In this document: positions 15,991 through 25,325 of the stretch, piece after piece
Layout: each line of letters opens with the position of its first letter
Position numbering within the stretch: the stretch's first letter is position 1
Origin: Microbacterium karelineae
Lineage (GTDB): Bacteria; Actinomycetota; Actinomycetes; Actinomycetales; Microbacteriaceae
Direction: 5' to 3'
Assembly (NCBI RefSeq): GCF_009745985.1
Contig: NZ_WFIX01000182.1
Span: forward strand, 1-64,000
Length of the DNA stretch: 64,000 nt
The notes under the pieces: generated by a model
Database searches by the model: none
What the model saw: the letters and a program-made list of their open reading frames with translations, nothing else
What the model was told of the DNA's origin: nothing
Made by a program: the position numbers and the translations under genes

Positions 15991-18489
15991 TCAGTCGCGG
16001 ATCGTCGCGCCGAAGCGCTCGGCCGCGACCTGCACGCCCGCCATCTTCGCCTCGGTCGCCTCGGCGGCCGTGAGCGTGCGGTCGGGCGCTCGGAAGCGCA
16101 GCGCGAACGTCAGCGACTTGGATCCCTCGTCGATGCCGGTGCCGCGGTAGTCGTCGACGAGGCGGGTGTGCTCGAGCAGCGCGCCGGCGCCCGAGGCGAT
16201 CGCCGCCCGCACCTCGCCCGCGGGGACGGACGCCGGCACGATGAGCGAGACGTCCTGCGTCGCGGCGGGGTAGGTCGACAGCGACGACACCGTCACGCGC
16301 TCGCCCGCGAGGGCGACGACGCGGTCGAGGTCGAGTTCGACGACCGTCACGCGGCCGACGAGGTCGGCACCCTTCGCGACGTCCGGGTGCAGCTCGCCGA
16401 GGTAGCCGACCTCCTGGCCCGCCACCGTGAGCGCGCCCGCGCGCCCCGGGTGGAGCGCGGCGCGGCGCGCCTGCGCGACGTCGATGGAGACGCCCGCGGC
16501 CTCGCCCACCGTTCGGACGGCGTCGAGCGCGACCTCGAGGCCCGCGGGCTCGGCCGCGCGCCCCGGCTGCTTCGGCGCGATGTCACCCGCGAACAGCATC
16601 GCGACGTGGCGCGGCTGCGGCGGGATCGAGCGGTGGATCTCGTCGAGCACGGCGTCCGACGGGCGCTCGGCCCGCGGCGGATTGCGCTCGGTGCCGTAGA
16701 CGACGCCTGATTCGGGGAGGAAGACGCTGCCGACCTCGAACAGGGACAGATCGGTCGTGCCGCGCGAGAGGTTGCGATGCGCCGTCTGGACGAGCCCCGG
16801 CACGAGCGAGCGGCGCAGGAACGGCGCCGTCTGGTCGAGGGCGTTCGCGAGGCGCATCGCCGGGGCGGGCTCGCCCGACGCCGATCCGTGCAGGTCGTTC
16901 GCCTCCCTCCCCACGAACGGGAACGAGATCGTCTCGACGAGTCCCGTGGCCGCGAGCGCGTCGGCGACGCGGCGGCGGGCCTGCTGTTCCCGCGTATAGC
17001 CGCGGCCCGACGGCGGGGTCGGGAGGATCGACGGCACCTTGTCGAGGCCGTCGACGCGCGCGATCTCCTCGACGAGGGTCCACTTGTCGATGAGGTCGGG
17101 GCGCCACGACGGCGTCGTCACGTCGAAGCCGCCCTGCGTGCGGTTCACGACGCAGCCGATCTGCTCGAGGATGTCCTGCTGCCGTGCGGGCGCGTAGTCG
17201 ACGCCGACGAGCTCGGATGCGAAGGTCTCCGGCAGCTCGATGCGGGCCGCCTCGTGCGCGGAGGCCAGCTCGGCGCCCGCATCCCCCGCGGTGCCGCCCG
17301 CGAGCTCGACCATGAGGTCGACGACGCGCTGCGCGGCCGCGTGTGCGACGAGCGGATCCACGCCGCGCTCGAAGCGCTTGGAGGCCTCGCTCGGGAGCTT
17401 GTGGCGGCGCGCCGTGCGGGCGATCGAGACGGAGTCGAACGATGCCGCCTCGACGACGACGTTCGTCGTGCCGTCGTTCAGCTCCGTCGTGGATCCGCCC
17501 ATCACGCCCGCGAGGCCGATGGGGCCCGAGTCGTCGGTGATGAGCAGGTCCTCGTCGCTGAGCGTGCGCTCGACGCCGTCGAGCGTCGTGAGCTTCTCGC
17601 CCTTCTCGGCGCGGCGCACCGTGATGCCGCCCGTGAGGCGGTCGGCGTCGTAGCCGTGGATCGGGTTGCCCAGCTCGAGCATGACGTAGTTGGTGATGTC
17701 GATGAGCAGGCCGAGCGAGCGGATCCCCGCGAGCTGCAGGCGCGCGCGCATCCACGGCGGCGTCGGCCGCGACGCGTCCACGCCCCGCACCGTGCGGAGG
17801 ACGAACTGCGCCGCGCCCGCGTTCCCGCGGATCGGGCGCGCATCCTCGACCGTGAGAGGGAACCCCTCCCCCGCGCGCACCTCGTCGGAGAGGCGATCGG
17901 CCGGATCCGAGAAGGCCGCGCCCGTCGCGAGCGCGTATTCGCGGGCGAGCCCGCGGATCGACATCGCGTAGCCGCGGTCGGGTGTGACGTTCACGTCGAC
18001 CGCGACGTCGTCGAGGCCGAGCAGCGTGATCGCGTCGGCGCCGACCTCGGGATCGAGGCCCCACTCGACGAGGCGGATGATGCCGTCGTGGTCGTCGCCG
18101 AGGCCGAGCTCCTTGGCCGACGCGATCATGCCGTCGGAGACGTGGCCGTAGGTCTTCCGCGCCGCGATCGGGAACGGACCCGGCAGGACGGCGCCCGGCA
18201 GCGTCACCACGACCTTGTCGCCCGGGTGGAAGTTCCCGGCGCCGCAGATGATGCCGCGCGGGGCGTCCTCGCCGACGTCGATCTGGCACCAGCGGATGTT
18301 CTTGCCGTTCTTCTGCGGCTCGACGTCGAACGAGATGACGCGGCCGACGACGACCGGGCCGGTCACGTCGAAGCCGATGGCCTCCTCCTCCTCGAAGCCG
18401 ACCGACACGAGCGACGCGAACACGTCGTCGGTCGTCGCCCCGGCGGGAACCTCGACGTGCTCACGCAGCCATGAAAGGGGAACGCGCAT
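15991..18489 (-). CDS. pheT: Phenylalanyl-tRNA synthetase beta subunit
   Basis: Beta subunit of the heterotetrameric PheRS, which charges tRNA-Phe. The 832 residues show the N-terminal tRNA-binding OB domain (about 39-150), the B3/B4 editing region, B5, the catalytic-like core, and a C-terminal FDX-ACB anticodon-binding domain ending in LTFALRFRAPDRTLT. The family start MRVPLSWLREHV is at 18489, where ATG overlaps the pheS stop (TGATG). The open frame extends further upstream but only as a shadow of pheS. Confidence 0.97.
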   Translation of the reverse strand: MRVPLSWLREHVEVPAGATTDDVFASLVSVGFEEEEAIGFDVTGPVVVGRVISFDVEPQKNGKNIRWCQIDVGEDAPRGIICGAGNFHPGDKVVVTLPGAVLPGPFPIAARKTYGHVSDGMIASAKELGLGDDHDGIIRLVEWGLDPEVGADAITLLGLDDVAVDVNVTPDRGYAMSIRGLAREYALATGAAFSDPADRLSDEVRAGEGFPLTVEDARPIRGNAGAAQFVLRTVRGVDASRPTPPWMRARLQLAGIRSLGLLIDITNYVMLELGNPIHGYDADRLTGGITVRRAEKGEKLTTLDGVERTLSDEDLLITDDSGPIGLAGVMGGSTTELNDGTTNVVVEAASFDSVSIARTARRHKLPSEASKRFERGVDPLVAHAAAQRVVDLMVELAGGTAGDAGAELASAHEAARIELPETFASELVGVDYAPARQQDILEQIGCVVNRTQGGFDVTTPSWRPDLIDKWTLVEEIARVDGLDKVPSILPTPPSGRGYTREQQARRRVADALAATGLVETISFPFVGREANDLHGSASGEPAPAMRLANALDQTAPFLRRSLVPGLVQTAHRNLSRGTTDLSLFEVGSVFLPESGVVYGTERNPPRAERPSDAVLDEIHRSIPPQPRHVAMLFAGDIAPKQPGRAAEPAGLEVALDAVRTVGEAAGVSIDVAQARRAALHPGRAGALTVAGQEVGYLGELHPDVAKGADLVGRVTVVELDLDRVVALAGERVTVSSLSTYPAATQDVSLIVPASVPAGEVRAAIASGAGALLEHTRLVDDYRGTGIDEGSKSLTFALRFRAPDRTLTAAEATEAKMAGVQVAAERFGATIRD

Positions 18490-19529
18490 CAGACCACCAT
18501 CCCGAACTGCTCGCTGAAGCGCACATCGCCCTCGGCCATGTCGCGCATGTCCTTCACATCGGTGCGGAACATCAGGGCCCGCTCGATGCCGATCCCGAAC
18601 GCGAAGCCGCTGTACACCTCGGGGTCGATTCCCGCGGCCCGCAGCACATTGGGGTTGATCATGCCGCAGCCGCCCCACTCGATCCATCGCGCTCCGCCCG
18701 CGAAGGTCGGGTGCCACAGGTCGAACTCGGCGCTCGGCTCGGTGAACGGGAAGTAGTTCGTGCGCAGACGCGTCTCGGCGTCGGCGCCGAACAGCTGCTT
18801 GGCGATGTGGTCGAGCGTGCCCTTGAGGTGGGCCATGGTGATGCCCTTGTCGACGACGAGGCCCTCTGCCTGCGTGAAGACGGGCAGGTGCGTCGCGTCG
18901 AACTCGTCCGTGCGGGCGACCTTGCCGGGCGAGAGCACGTAGATCGGCACCTCGCGCTCGAGCATCGTGCGCATCTGCACGGGGCTCGTCTGCGTGCGCA
19001 TCACGAGGTGGCGTTCGGGCGGATCCACGAAGAACGTGTCCTGCATCTGGCGCGCGGGGTGGTCCTCGTCGAGGTTGAGCGAGTCGAAGTTGAACCACTC
19101 GTGCTCGAGCTCGGGCCCCTCGACGATCTCCCACCCCATGCCGACGAAGAGGTCCGTGATCGACTCCTGCATGAGCCCGATGGGGTGGCGCGCGCCCGCG
19201 CGGGTGCGGCTCGCCACGCCTGTGATGTCGACGCGCTCGGCCTCGAGACGCGCGGCGACCTCGGCGGCCGCGAGCTCCTCCTCGCGCGCGGAGAACACCT
19301 GGTTCACGCGCCCGCGCGCCTGGCCGACGAGCTTGCCGAACTCGGCCTTGCGCTCCTTCGGCACATCGCGCATCTGCGCGTTGAAGGCGGCCAGGGGGCT
19401 GCCGTCGCCCTGGTGGGCGGCGCGCGCCTTCTTCAGGGCCGCGGTGTCGGGGGCCGCGGCCGCCGCGGCGAGCGCGTCGGCGACGGCGGCGTCCACCCCC
19501 TCGGGCGTGATCGCAGGGTTGTCAGACAC
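18489..19529 (-). CDS. pheS: Phenylalanyl-tRNA synthetase alpha subunit
   Basis: Catalytic subunit of PheRS. The 346-residue class II synthetase has the coiled-coil N-terminus (about 1-90), motif 2 around HPARQMQDTFFV and motif 3 GFAFGIGIERALM near the C-terminus. The start is GTG at 19529. TAAGAT ends 8 bases before it, so the transcript may have almost no leader. I found no attenuator. Confidence 0.97.
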   Translation of the reverse strand: MSDNPAITPEGVDAAVADALAAAAAAPDTAALKKARAAHQGDGSPLAAFNAQMRDVPKERKAEFGKLVGQARGRVNQVFSAREEELAAAEVAARLEAERVDITGVASRTRAGARHPIGLMQESITDLFVGMGWEIVEGPELEHEWFNFDSLNLDEDHPARQMQDTFFVDPPERHLVMRTQTSPVQMRTMLEREVPIYVLSPGKVARTDEFDATHLPVFTQAEGLVVDKGITMAHLKGTLDHIAKQLFGADAETRLRTNYFPFTEPSAEFDLWHPTFAGGARWIEWGGCGMINPNVLRAAGIDPEVYSGFAFGIGIERALMFRTDVKDMRDMAEGDVRFSEQFGMVV

Positions 19530-19537
19530 GAGAGTCC

Positions 19538-19543
19538 ATCTTA
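19538..19543 (-). promoter_or_regulatory. -10 element ahead of pheS
   Basis: TAAGAT on the minus strand, 8 bases before the pheS GTG start. It belongs to the same TANNNT-near-start group as argC and gluA. Confidence 0.5.
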
Positions 19544-19578
19544 CGGGGCGCCGACTGGGCGTCGACGCGCGCGATTCC

Positions 19579-20997
19579 CTAGGACGGCGCGTGCATCGCG
19601 ACGCCCTCGTAGGTCCAGTTCGGATCGTCGGTGCGCAGCTGGCGGGCCTCGGCCGCGTTCGCCGTATAGAAGTGCTTCTCGAACTTCGCGCTCCAGAAGC
19701 GGTGCACGGGGGTCGTGCCGGACTGTCCCTGCTTCGCCGTGCAGAATGCGAGGCCCTCGTATGACCAGTTCGGATCGGTCCTGCGCACCGTCGCCGCCTC
19801 GTCGGAGTTCGTCGTGTAGAAGTGGGAGGCGAACTTCGACGACCAGAAGCGGTGCACGGCGACCGTTCCGGCCCGGCAGCTTCCGTTCGAGACGGGCCAC
19901 ACGCGGAAGTCGGTTCCCTCGTAGGTCCAGTTCGGGTCCGACTGACGCAGCGCCTTCGCCTCGGAGCCGCTGACCGTGTAGAAGTGAGCGTTGTCGAACT
20001 TCGGGCTCCAGAACCGGTGCACGGCGCGGCTGTCGTTCGGGTCGGGCTTCGCGGTTCCTCCCCCGCCCGTCGAACCGAACCAGTCGGTGTAGTAGTTGTA
20101 GAAGTTGCGGTTGCCGTACGACGAGCACGCGTCGCCGGTGCCGTAGCCGGCCTTCAGAGCCGCGTCGTTCGGCTGGTAGGGCGTGTAGTAGTACAGGGCG
20201 GCCGTCGCGGCGTTCGCGATGTGCACGGGCCCGGATCCGCAGCTCGCGTTCGGGTGCCAGCGCACCTGCGAGGTCTCGCCGACGGGGTACCAGTCGAAGC
20301 CGTCATCCTTCGTGTACCGCTGCAGCTGGTAGGCCGCCATGTACATCTGGTTCTGGAAGCCCTTGTACGTCGCGTCGCAGCCCGCATCGTCCGGGCAGGC
20401 GTACCCCATGGCCCAGTCGTAGCGCCAGTCGCTCGGCCATGTGTGGGTGACGAGGCCCTGCTCCTTCTGCAGCATCACCGTGAGCACCTTCTCGCTCACC
20501 TTGCAGGCCTTCGACACCTTCGCGATGATCTGCGCGGCCGACTCGTTTCGCGCCCCCTGGTACGAGCCCGTGCAGTAGCTGTTCGGCGACTTCGAGGCCG
20601 TGTTCATCCGGAAGTCCTTCAGACACGTGTAGTCCGACTGGCAGCTCTTCACCTTCTGGTCGAAGAAGTACTGGAGCTGCTTCGCCGTCATGGTGCCCGA
20701 CCTGTACATCTTGGCGTTGCTGATGATGTTCCCCGCGCTGAAGCCCGACAGGGTCGCCGCGTGGATCGTGTCATCGTGCGTCGAGTAGCCGCCCGGGTCG
20801 GCCTCGTCCTCCGTGTTCGACCCGATGTAGTCGCCGTCCTCCGGCGTCGGGATGTCGACGAGAGCGGTCTCGGCGGCCACCCGGGGCGCGACCGCCACGT
20901 CGGCGGTCGCCGCCCCCGGGAGCAGCGCGATCGTCAGCGCACCGATCGCGGCGACGGCGAGAGCGAATCGCCGCGGGGGCGTGCGGAACAGCGGCAT
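19579..20997 (-). CDS. Secreted protein with three C-terminal DUF5648-type repeats
   Basis: A 472-residue exported protein with a signal peptide at about 1-32. Residues about 85-310 form a Cys-containing actinobacterial domain marked by IISNAKMYRSGTMT, MLQKEQGLVTHTWP and FQNQMYMAAYQLQRY. The conserved Glu in LQKEQGLV and the helical spacing recall lysozyme-like muramidases, but this is inference. The C-terminus holds three repeats starting at about 326, 381 and 431 (VHRFWS-KF-HFYT ... DPNWTYEG), the surface-protein repeat DUF5648. Start ATG at 20997 has AGGAG upstream. It follows gluD by 37 bases and may share its transcript. Confidence 0.85.
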   Translation of the reverse strand: MPLFRTPPRRFALAVAAIGALTIALLPGAATADVAVAPRVAAETALVDIPTPEDGDYIGSNTEDEADPGGYSTHDDTIHAATLSGFSAGNIISNAKMYRSGTMTAKQLQYFFDQKVKSCQSDYTCLKDFRMNTASKSPNSYCTGSYQGARNESAAQIIAKVSKACKVSEKVLTVMLQKEQGLVTHTWPSDWRYDWAMGYACPDDAGCDATYKGFQNQMYMAAYQLQRYTKDDGFDWYPVGETSQVRWHPNASCGSGPVHIANAATAALYYYTPYQPNDAALKAGYGTGDACSSYGNRNFYNYYTDWFGSTGGGGTAKPDPNDSRAVHRFWSPKFDNAHFYTVSGSEAKALRQSDPNWTYEGTDFRVWPVSNGSCRAGTVAVHRFWSSKFASHFYTTNSDEAATVRRTDPNWSYEGLAFCTAKQGQSGTTPVHRFWSAKFEKHFYTANAAEARQLRTDDPNWTYEGVAMHAPS

Positions 20998-21034
20998 ACG
21001 TTGAGTACTCCTGTGGATCGGGTCGGGTGATGAC

Positions 21035-21964
21035 CTACGCGGCGCCGCGACCGGGGTCGGTCTTCGTCGCGCCCTTCTGCGCGGCGATGATCTCCGTGAC
21101 CGTGCCTTCGTGGGCGCGTGGGTCGTCGCCGTCCGGCCCCTGCAGGATCGCGCGCGTCTTCGGCGAGCGGCGGCTGCGCTTCTCGGCCCAGCTCGCAAGC
21201 CACGACAGCAGGAGGCACATAACGATGTAGATGCCGCCGATGACGATCGCGGCGGGCAGGATGGGACGATCCAACTGGGCCTGGCTCGCCAGGAGCTTCG
21301 TGTAGTAGAGCAGCTCGTGGTACGTGATGATGAACCCGAGTGCGGTGTCCTTCAGCGTGACGACGAGCTGCGCGATGATCACGGGCAGCATCGCGCGCAC
21401 GGCCTGTGGGAGCAGGATCAGCATCATGACGCCGCTCTTGCGCAACCCGATTGCGAAGCCGGCCTCCCTCTGCCCGCTCGGGAGCGACTCGACGCCCGCG
21501 CGGAGCGCCTCGGCGAGGACGGAGCCGTTGTACGCCATGAGCGCGAGCACGACGGCCCAGTAGGGGTCCAAGCTGATGCCGAGCGCAGGCAGGCCCGAGT
21601 ACAGGATCAGCATGAGCACGAGCACGGGGACGGCGCGGAAGGCCTCAGTGATCACCGTCACGGGGATCCGCACCCACGCGTGATCCGACAGCCGTCCGAT
21701 CGCGAGGACGAAGCCGAGCGCGAGGCTCAGGACCCCGGCCATCGCGAACGCTCTGAGCGTGTTCAGGACCATCTGGCCGATGGAGGCCCACACGGTCGTG
21801 AAGGTGAACACGCTCCACTTCTCGGCGGAGAACTGCCCCGTGAGGGTGAACCGCCACAGCACGAAGCCGATGACGGCCACGACCACGACGACTGTGGCGA
21901 CCGCGAGGATCGCGTTGCGGCGCTGGGCCCGGGGCCCAGGCACGTCGTAGAGAACAGAGGTCAT
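21035..21964 (-). CDS. gluD: Glutamate-type ABC transporter permease D
   Basis: A 309-residue membrane component of a polar amino-acid importer. It has an N-terminal membrane helix (about 19-41), further helices, and the EAA-loop block EAGFAIGLRKSGVMMLILLPQAVRA, which contacts the ATPase. Start ATG at 21964 overlaps the gluC stop (ATGA). A charged tail of about 45 residues follows the last helix. The GluA-B-C-D order is that of Corynebacterium glutamate uptake. Confidence 0.93.
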   Translation of the reverse strand: MTSVLYDVPGPRAQRRNAILAVATVVVVVAVIGFVLWRFTLTGQFSAEKWSVFTFTTVWASIGQMVLNTLRAFAMAGVLSLALGFVLAIGRLSDHAWVRIPVTVITEAFRAVPVLVLMLILYSGLPALGISLDPYWAVVLALMAYNGSVLAEALRAGVESLPSGQREAGFAIGLRKSGVMMLILLPQAVRAMLPVIIAQLVVTLKDTALGFIITYHELLYYTKLLASQAQLDRPILPAAIVIGGIYIVMCLLLSWLASWAEKRSRRSPKTRAILQGPDGDDPRAHEGTVTEIIAAQKGATKTDPGRGAA

Positions 21965-22617
21965 CGCGCGATCCTCCAGCGCTTCTCGAGGACGCGCTGC
22001 AGCCAGGTGAGCAGCATCACCGCGGCCACGAAGAACGCCGCGACCCAAAGCAGGACAGTGAAGGAAGTGCCGGGCCTCGTGTGCGAGTTTGAGATCGTCG
22101 ACTGGAGCGCGGGAAGGACGGCGATCGAGAACCCGGCCGCGACCGTGGTGTTCTTGAGCAGCGCGATGAGCACGCTCATCATGGGCGGCACGACCGAGCG
22201 GAACGCCTGCGGCAGCACGATGAGGCTCATCACCTGCCCGAACGGCAGACCGATCGCGCGGGCCGCCTCGGCCTGGCCGACCGGGACCGTGTTGACTCCG
22301 GCGCGCAGCGTCTCAGCCACATAGGTGGCCGTGTAGATGCCGATGGCGAAGATGCCGAGGACCGCGTTCGGCAGGCTGGGCAGCGCGAGCGCGCTGTACC
22401 CGAAGACGAAGAAGAAGAACACGAGCGTCAGCGGGGTGTTGCGCACGAGGTTGACGTACGCCCACCCCACGCCGCGTGCGATCGGCACGGGCGAGACGCG
22501 CATCGCGCCGACGATCGTGCCGAGCACGAGCGCGATGAGACCGCCGAAGAAGAACACCAGCAGCGTGAAACCGATGCCCTCGCGCCAGAGATCCAGGTTG
22601 CCGAAGATGGCGTCCAC
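21961..22617 (-). CDS. gluC: Glutamate-type ABC transporter permease C
   Basis: A 218-residue inner-membrane permease of the HisMQ type with the EAA loop EAARAIGLPFGQVMSLIVLPQAFR. It pairs with GluD to form the channel. I chose GTG at 22617 (protein MDAIFGNLDLW) because GAAGGAGGGC sits just upstream; the upstream extension overlaps the gluB 3' region and is unconserved. Confidence 0.93.
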   Translation of the reverse strand: MDAIFGNLDLWREGIGFTLLVFFFGGLIALVLGTIVGAMRVSPVPIARGVGWAYVNLVRNTPLTLVFFFFVFGYSALALPSLPNAVLGIFAIGIYTATYVAETLRAGVNTVPVGQAEAARAIGLPFGQVMSLIVLPQAFRSVVPPMMSVLIALLKNTTVAAGFSIAVLPALQSTISNSHTRPGTSFTVLLWVAAFFVAAVMLLTWLQRVLEKRWRIAR

Positions 22618-22674
22618 ACGCCCTCCTTCTGTGGTGTCGGTGCGGGGCCGCGATGCGCGACCCCGCACCGGGGG

Positions 22675-23568
22675 TCACATGACCGGGTCGACCGCGGGCT
22701 GATCGATCTCGATGCCCGACTGCCCGAGCGTCGCGTCGAAGATGGCCTGCCACTCGTCGCCGCCCTCGGTGAACATCGTGTTGATGAACTCCTGCAGCGC
22801 CGTGTCGTCCTTCGGGAGGCCGACGCCGTAGCGCTCCTCCGTGAAGAGGCCGTCGAGCACCTTCAGCTCGTCGGGGCTCTGGGCCGCGTAGCCGATGAGG
22901 ATCGCCGCGTCGGTCGTGACGGCGTCGACCTTGCCGGACAGCAGGTCCTCGACGCACTGGGAGTAGATGTCGTACTCCGCGGTGTCGATCTCCGGGAAGT
23001 TCTCCTTGATGTTCTGGATCGGCGTGGACCCCGTCGCCGAGCAGACCGTCATGCCGTTGAAGTCAGAGACGTCGCTGACCTCGGTCATCTCACTGTCGGC
23101 CGCCACGAGGAAGCCCTGGCCGGTCTCGAAGTACGGACCCGCGAAGCTGACCTGCTCCTTACGCTGGTCGGTGATCGAGTACGTCCCGACGTAGTAGTCG
23201 ATGTCGCCGTTGACGAGCGCCTGCTCGCGGTTCGCGGACGCGATCGGCTCGTAGGTGATGTCGTCCTCGGCGAAGCCGAGCTCGGCCGCGATCCAACGCG
23301 CGATCTCGATGTCGAAGCCGCTGCGCTCGCCCGTGGTGGCGTCGAGGAAGCCGAGGTTCGGCTGATCCTCCTTGACGCCGATCACGGGGCCGCCGTTGTC
23401 GACCATCGCGTCGTAGGTGGGGCTGCCCTCGAGGACGACGTCCTCCGCGACCTCCTGCTCGGGGGCGTCGCCTCCGTCGCCGCCCGGCGTGCCGCTGTTG
23501 CAGGCCGCGAGGGCGAAGAGCGCTCCGGCGGCGAGACCCGCCGCCGCGATGTTGCGGAACTTTCGCAT
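22675..23568 (-). CDS. gluB: Glutamate-type ABC transporter substrate-binding lipoprotein
   Basis: Extracellular solute-binding protein of the importer. The 297 residues begin with a lipoprotein signal ending in LAAC (cysteine 23), so it is lipid-anchored outside the membrane. The family-3 core includes GFDIEIARWIAAELG and the substrate-loop region FAGPYFETGQGF. AGGAGGAATCCC precedes the ATG. The substrate (glutamate or another acidic amino acid) is inferred from the gluABCD order. Confidence 0.94.
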   Translation of the reverse strand: MRKFRNIAAAGLAAGALFALAACNSGTPGGDGGDAPEQEVAEDVVLEGSPTYDAMVDNGGPVIGVKEDQPNLGFLDATTGERSGFDIEIARWIAAELGFAEDDITYEPIASANREQALVNGDIDYYVGTYSITDQRKEQVSFAGPYFETGQGFLVAADSEMTEVSDVSDFNGMTVCSATGSTPIQNIKENFPEIDTAEYDIYSQCVEDLLSGKVDAVTTDAAILIGYAAQSPDELKVLDGLFTEERYGVGLPKDDTALQEFINTMFTEGGDEWQAIFDATLGQSGIEIDQPAVDPVM

Positions 23569-23630
23569 GGGATTCCTCCTGGTTGGTGGTGGCGCCGGGT
23601 GCTGTGCTGACGGTGGCGCCCGTGGGGGAG

Positions 23631-24371
23631 CTACTGGGTGAGGATCTTCGAGAGGAAGTCCTTGGCTCGGCCGGACTGCGGGTTCGTGAAGAACTCGTTC
23701 GGCGTCGCCTCCTCGACGATCTCGCCGTCGGCCATGAAGACGACCCTGTCGGCGGCCTTGCGCGCGAAGCCCATCTCATGGGTCACGACGATCATCGTCA
23801 TGCCCTCCTTCGCGAGGTCGACCATGACGTCGAGGACCTCGTTGATCATCTCGGGGTCGAGCGCGCTCGTCGGCTCGTCGAAGAGCATGACCTTCGGGTG
23901 CATCGCGAGGGCGCGCGCGATCGCGACGCGCTGCTGCTGCCCGCCGGACAGCTGCGCGGGCAGCTTGTCGGCCTGGTGGGCGATGCCCACGCGGTCGAGC
24001 AGCTCGCGCGCCTCCTTGTCGGCGTCGGCCTTCTTCAGGCCGCGCACCTTGATCGGCCCGAGCGTGACGTTCTCGAGGATCGTCAGGTGGCTGAAGAGGT
24101 TGAACGACTGGAAGACCATGCCGACCTCGGCGCGCAGCCCCGCGAGGGCCTTGCCCTCCTTCGGGAGCTCCCTGCCGTCGATCGTGATCGACCCCGACGT
24201 GATCGTCTCGAGTCGATTGATCGTGCGACACAGCGTCGACTTGCCGGACCCGGAGGGCCCGATCACGACGACGACCTCGCCCCGATGGACGGTGAGTTCG
24301 ATGTCCTTCAGCGCGTGGAAGTCACCGTAGTGCTTCTCGACGTGCTCTATGACCACGAGCGGCTCTGCCAT
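23631..24371 (-). CDS. gluA: Glutamate-type ABC transporter ATP-binding protein
   Basis: The 246-residue ATPase energises the importer. It has Walker [11 protein letters not shown]-loop VFQSFNLF, signature LSGGQQQRV and Walker [14 protein letters not shown]. It is the first gene of gluA-B-C-D. No SD sequence precedes the ATG at 24371; a TAGGCT -10 ends exactly 7 bases upstream, so a leaderless mRNA is likely. Confidence 0.96.
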   Translation of the reverse strand: MAEPLVVIEHVEKHYGDFHALKDIELTVHRGEVVVVIGPSGSGKSTLCRTINRLETITSGSITIDGRELPKEGKALAGLRAEVGMVFQSFNLFSHLTILENVTLGPIKVRGLKKADADKEARELLDRVGIAHQADKLPAQLSGGQQQRVAIARALAMHPKVMLFDEPTSALDPEMINEVLDVMVDLAKEGMTMIVVTHEMGFARKAADRVVFMADGEIVEEATPNEFFTNPQSGRAKDFLSKILTQ

Positions 24372-24378
24372 GTGGGTC

Positions 24379-24384
24379 AGCCTA
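24379..24384 (-). promoter_or_regulatory. -10 element of leaderless gluA promoter
   Basis: TAGGCT on the minus strand, 7 bases before the gluA ATG, the same geometry as argC, hisC, miaB and ftsK. Confidence 0.55.
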
Positions 24385-24457
24385 GGCGCACCGAGCCCGT
24401 CGTATCTACGCCACGCGCCGTCGAAACGCAGGCGTTACATGCCGCGTGGCCGCGCTC

Positions 24458-25276
24458 TCACGCGGAGCGGTGCGCGAACGCCGTCTCGTAGAGGCAGACG
24501 CTCGCCGCCGTCGCGAGGTTGAGGGACTCCGCGTGTCCGTAGATGGGCAGGCGCAGGCTGCGATCGCAGAGGGCGAGCGCCTCATCCGTCAGGCCGCGCG
24601 CCTCGTTGCCGAACACCCACGCCGTCGGGTTCTCGAGCGCCCCCTCGGCGCGCGCGCCGAGCAGATCCTCGCCCTTCACGTCGGCCGCGAGCACCTGCAG
24701 CCCCGCGCCCTTCATGCGACCCGTGACGTCGGCCAGGTCGGCGTCGACCGCGAACGGCACGTGGAAGAGGGATCCCGTCGTCGACCGCACGACCTTGGGG
24801 TTGAACGGATCCACCGTCCGGCCCGTCAGGACGACGGCGTCCGCGCCCGCCGCGTCGGCCGCGCGGACGATCGTGCCGAGATTGCCGGGATCGCGGACCT
24901 CCTCGCAGATCACGACGAGCTTCGGCTCCCCCGTGAGGATGTCCTTGAGCGCCGTCGGGTTCTGCCGCGCGACGGCGACGAAGCCCTGCGGTGTCACGGT
25001 GTCGGACATCGCCGCGACGACCTCCTCGTCGGCGTAGTCCCACTCGAGATCGGGGTTCTCTCGCTGCGCGTCGTCGATCAGCGCCCGGATGTCGGCGTGC
25101 TTCTCGAGCCCTGTCGGGGTCGCGTAGAGCTCCTCGACGAGGTCGGGGCGGTACGTCAGTGCCTCGCGCACGGCCTGCGGCCCTTCGAGCAGGAAGCGGC
25201 CCGTCTCGCGGCGCGCGTTTCGCTGGCCGAGCTTGCGGATCGTCTTGACGCGGGCGGCGCGGGGATTCTCGAGCAT
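24458..25276 (-). CDS. SpoU/TrmH-family RNA 2'-O-methyltransferase
   Basis: A 272-residue SPOUT methyltransferase, probably acting on 23S rRNA. The N-terminal substrate-binding part (about 1-95) is followed by the knot domain with motifs RDPGNLGTIVRAADA, VFGNEARGL and LPIYGHAESLNLATAASV, which bind SAM. I chose ATG at 25276; a GTG two codons upstream is possible. TAGACT ends exactly 7 bases before the ATG. It is divergent from the SLC13 permease with only 49 bases between the two starts. The exact target nucleotide cannot be told. Confidence 0.92.
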   Translation of the reverse strand: MLENPRAARVKTIRKLGQRNARRETGRFLLEGPQAVREALTYRPDLVEELYATPTGLEKHADIRALIDDAQRENPDLEWDYADEEVVAAMSDTVTPQGFVAVARQNPTALKDILTGEPKLVVICEEVRDPGNLGTIVRAADAAGADAVVLTGRTVDPFNPKVVRSTTGSLFHVPFAVDADLADVTGRMKGAGLQVLAADVKGEDLLGARAEGALENPTAWVFGNEARGLTDEALALCDRSLRLPIYGHAESLNLATAASVCLYETAFAHRSA

Positions 25277-25283
25277 GCGCACG

Positions 25284-25289
25284 AGTCTA
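25284..25289 (-). promoter_or_regulatory. -10 element of leaderless methyltransferase promoter
   Basis: TAGACT on the minus strand, 7 bases before the ATG of the SpoU-type gene. It lies in a 49-base divergent promoter region. Confidence 0.5.
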
Positions 25290-25311
25290 TGGATGATGCC
25301 TGGGTCTCCCC

Positions 25312-25317
25312 TATCGT
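25312..25317 (+). promoter_or_regulatory. -10 element ahead of SLC13 permease
   Basis: TATCGT, 8 bases before the ATG at 25326. A short GGCGGAGC also overlaps the gap, so either a leaderless or a very short-leader transcript is possible. Confidence 0.4.
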
Positions 25318-25325
25318 GGCGGAGC

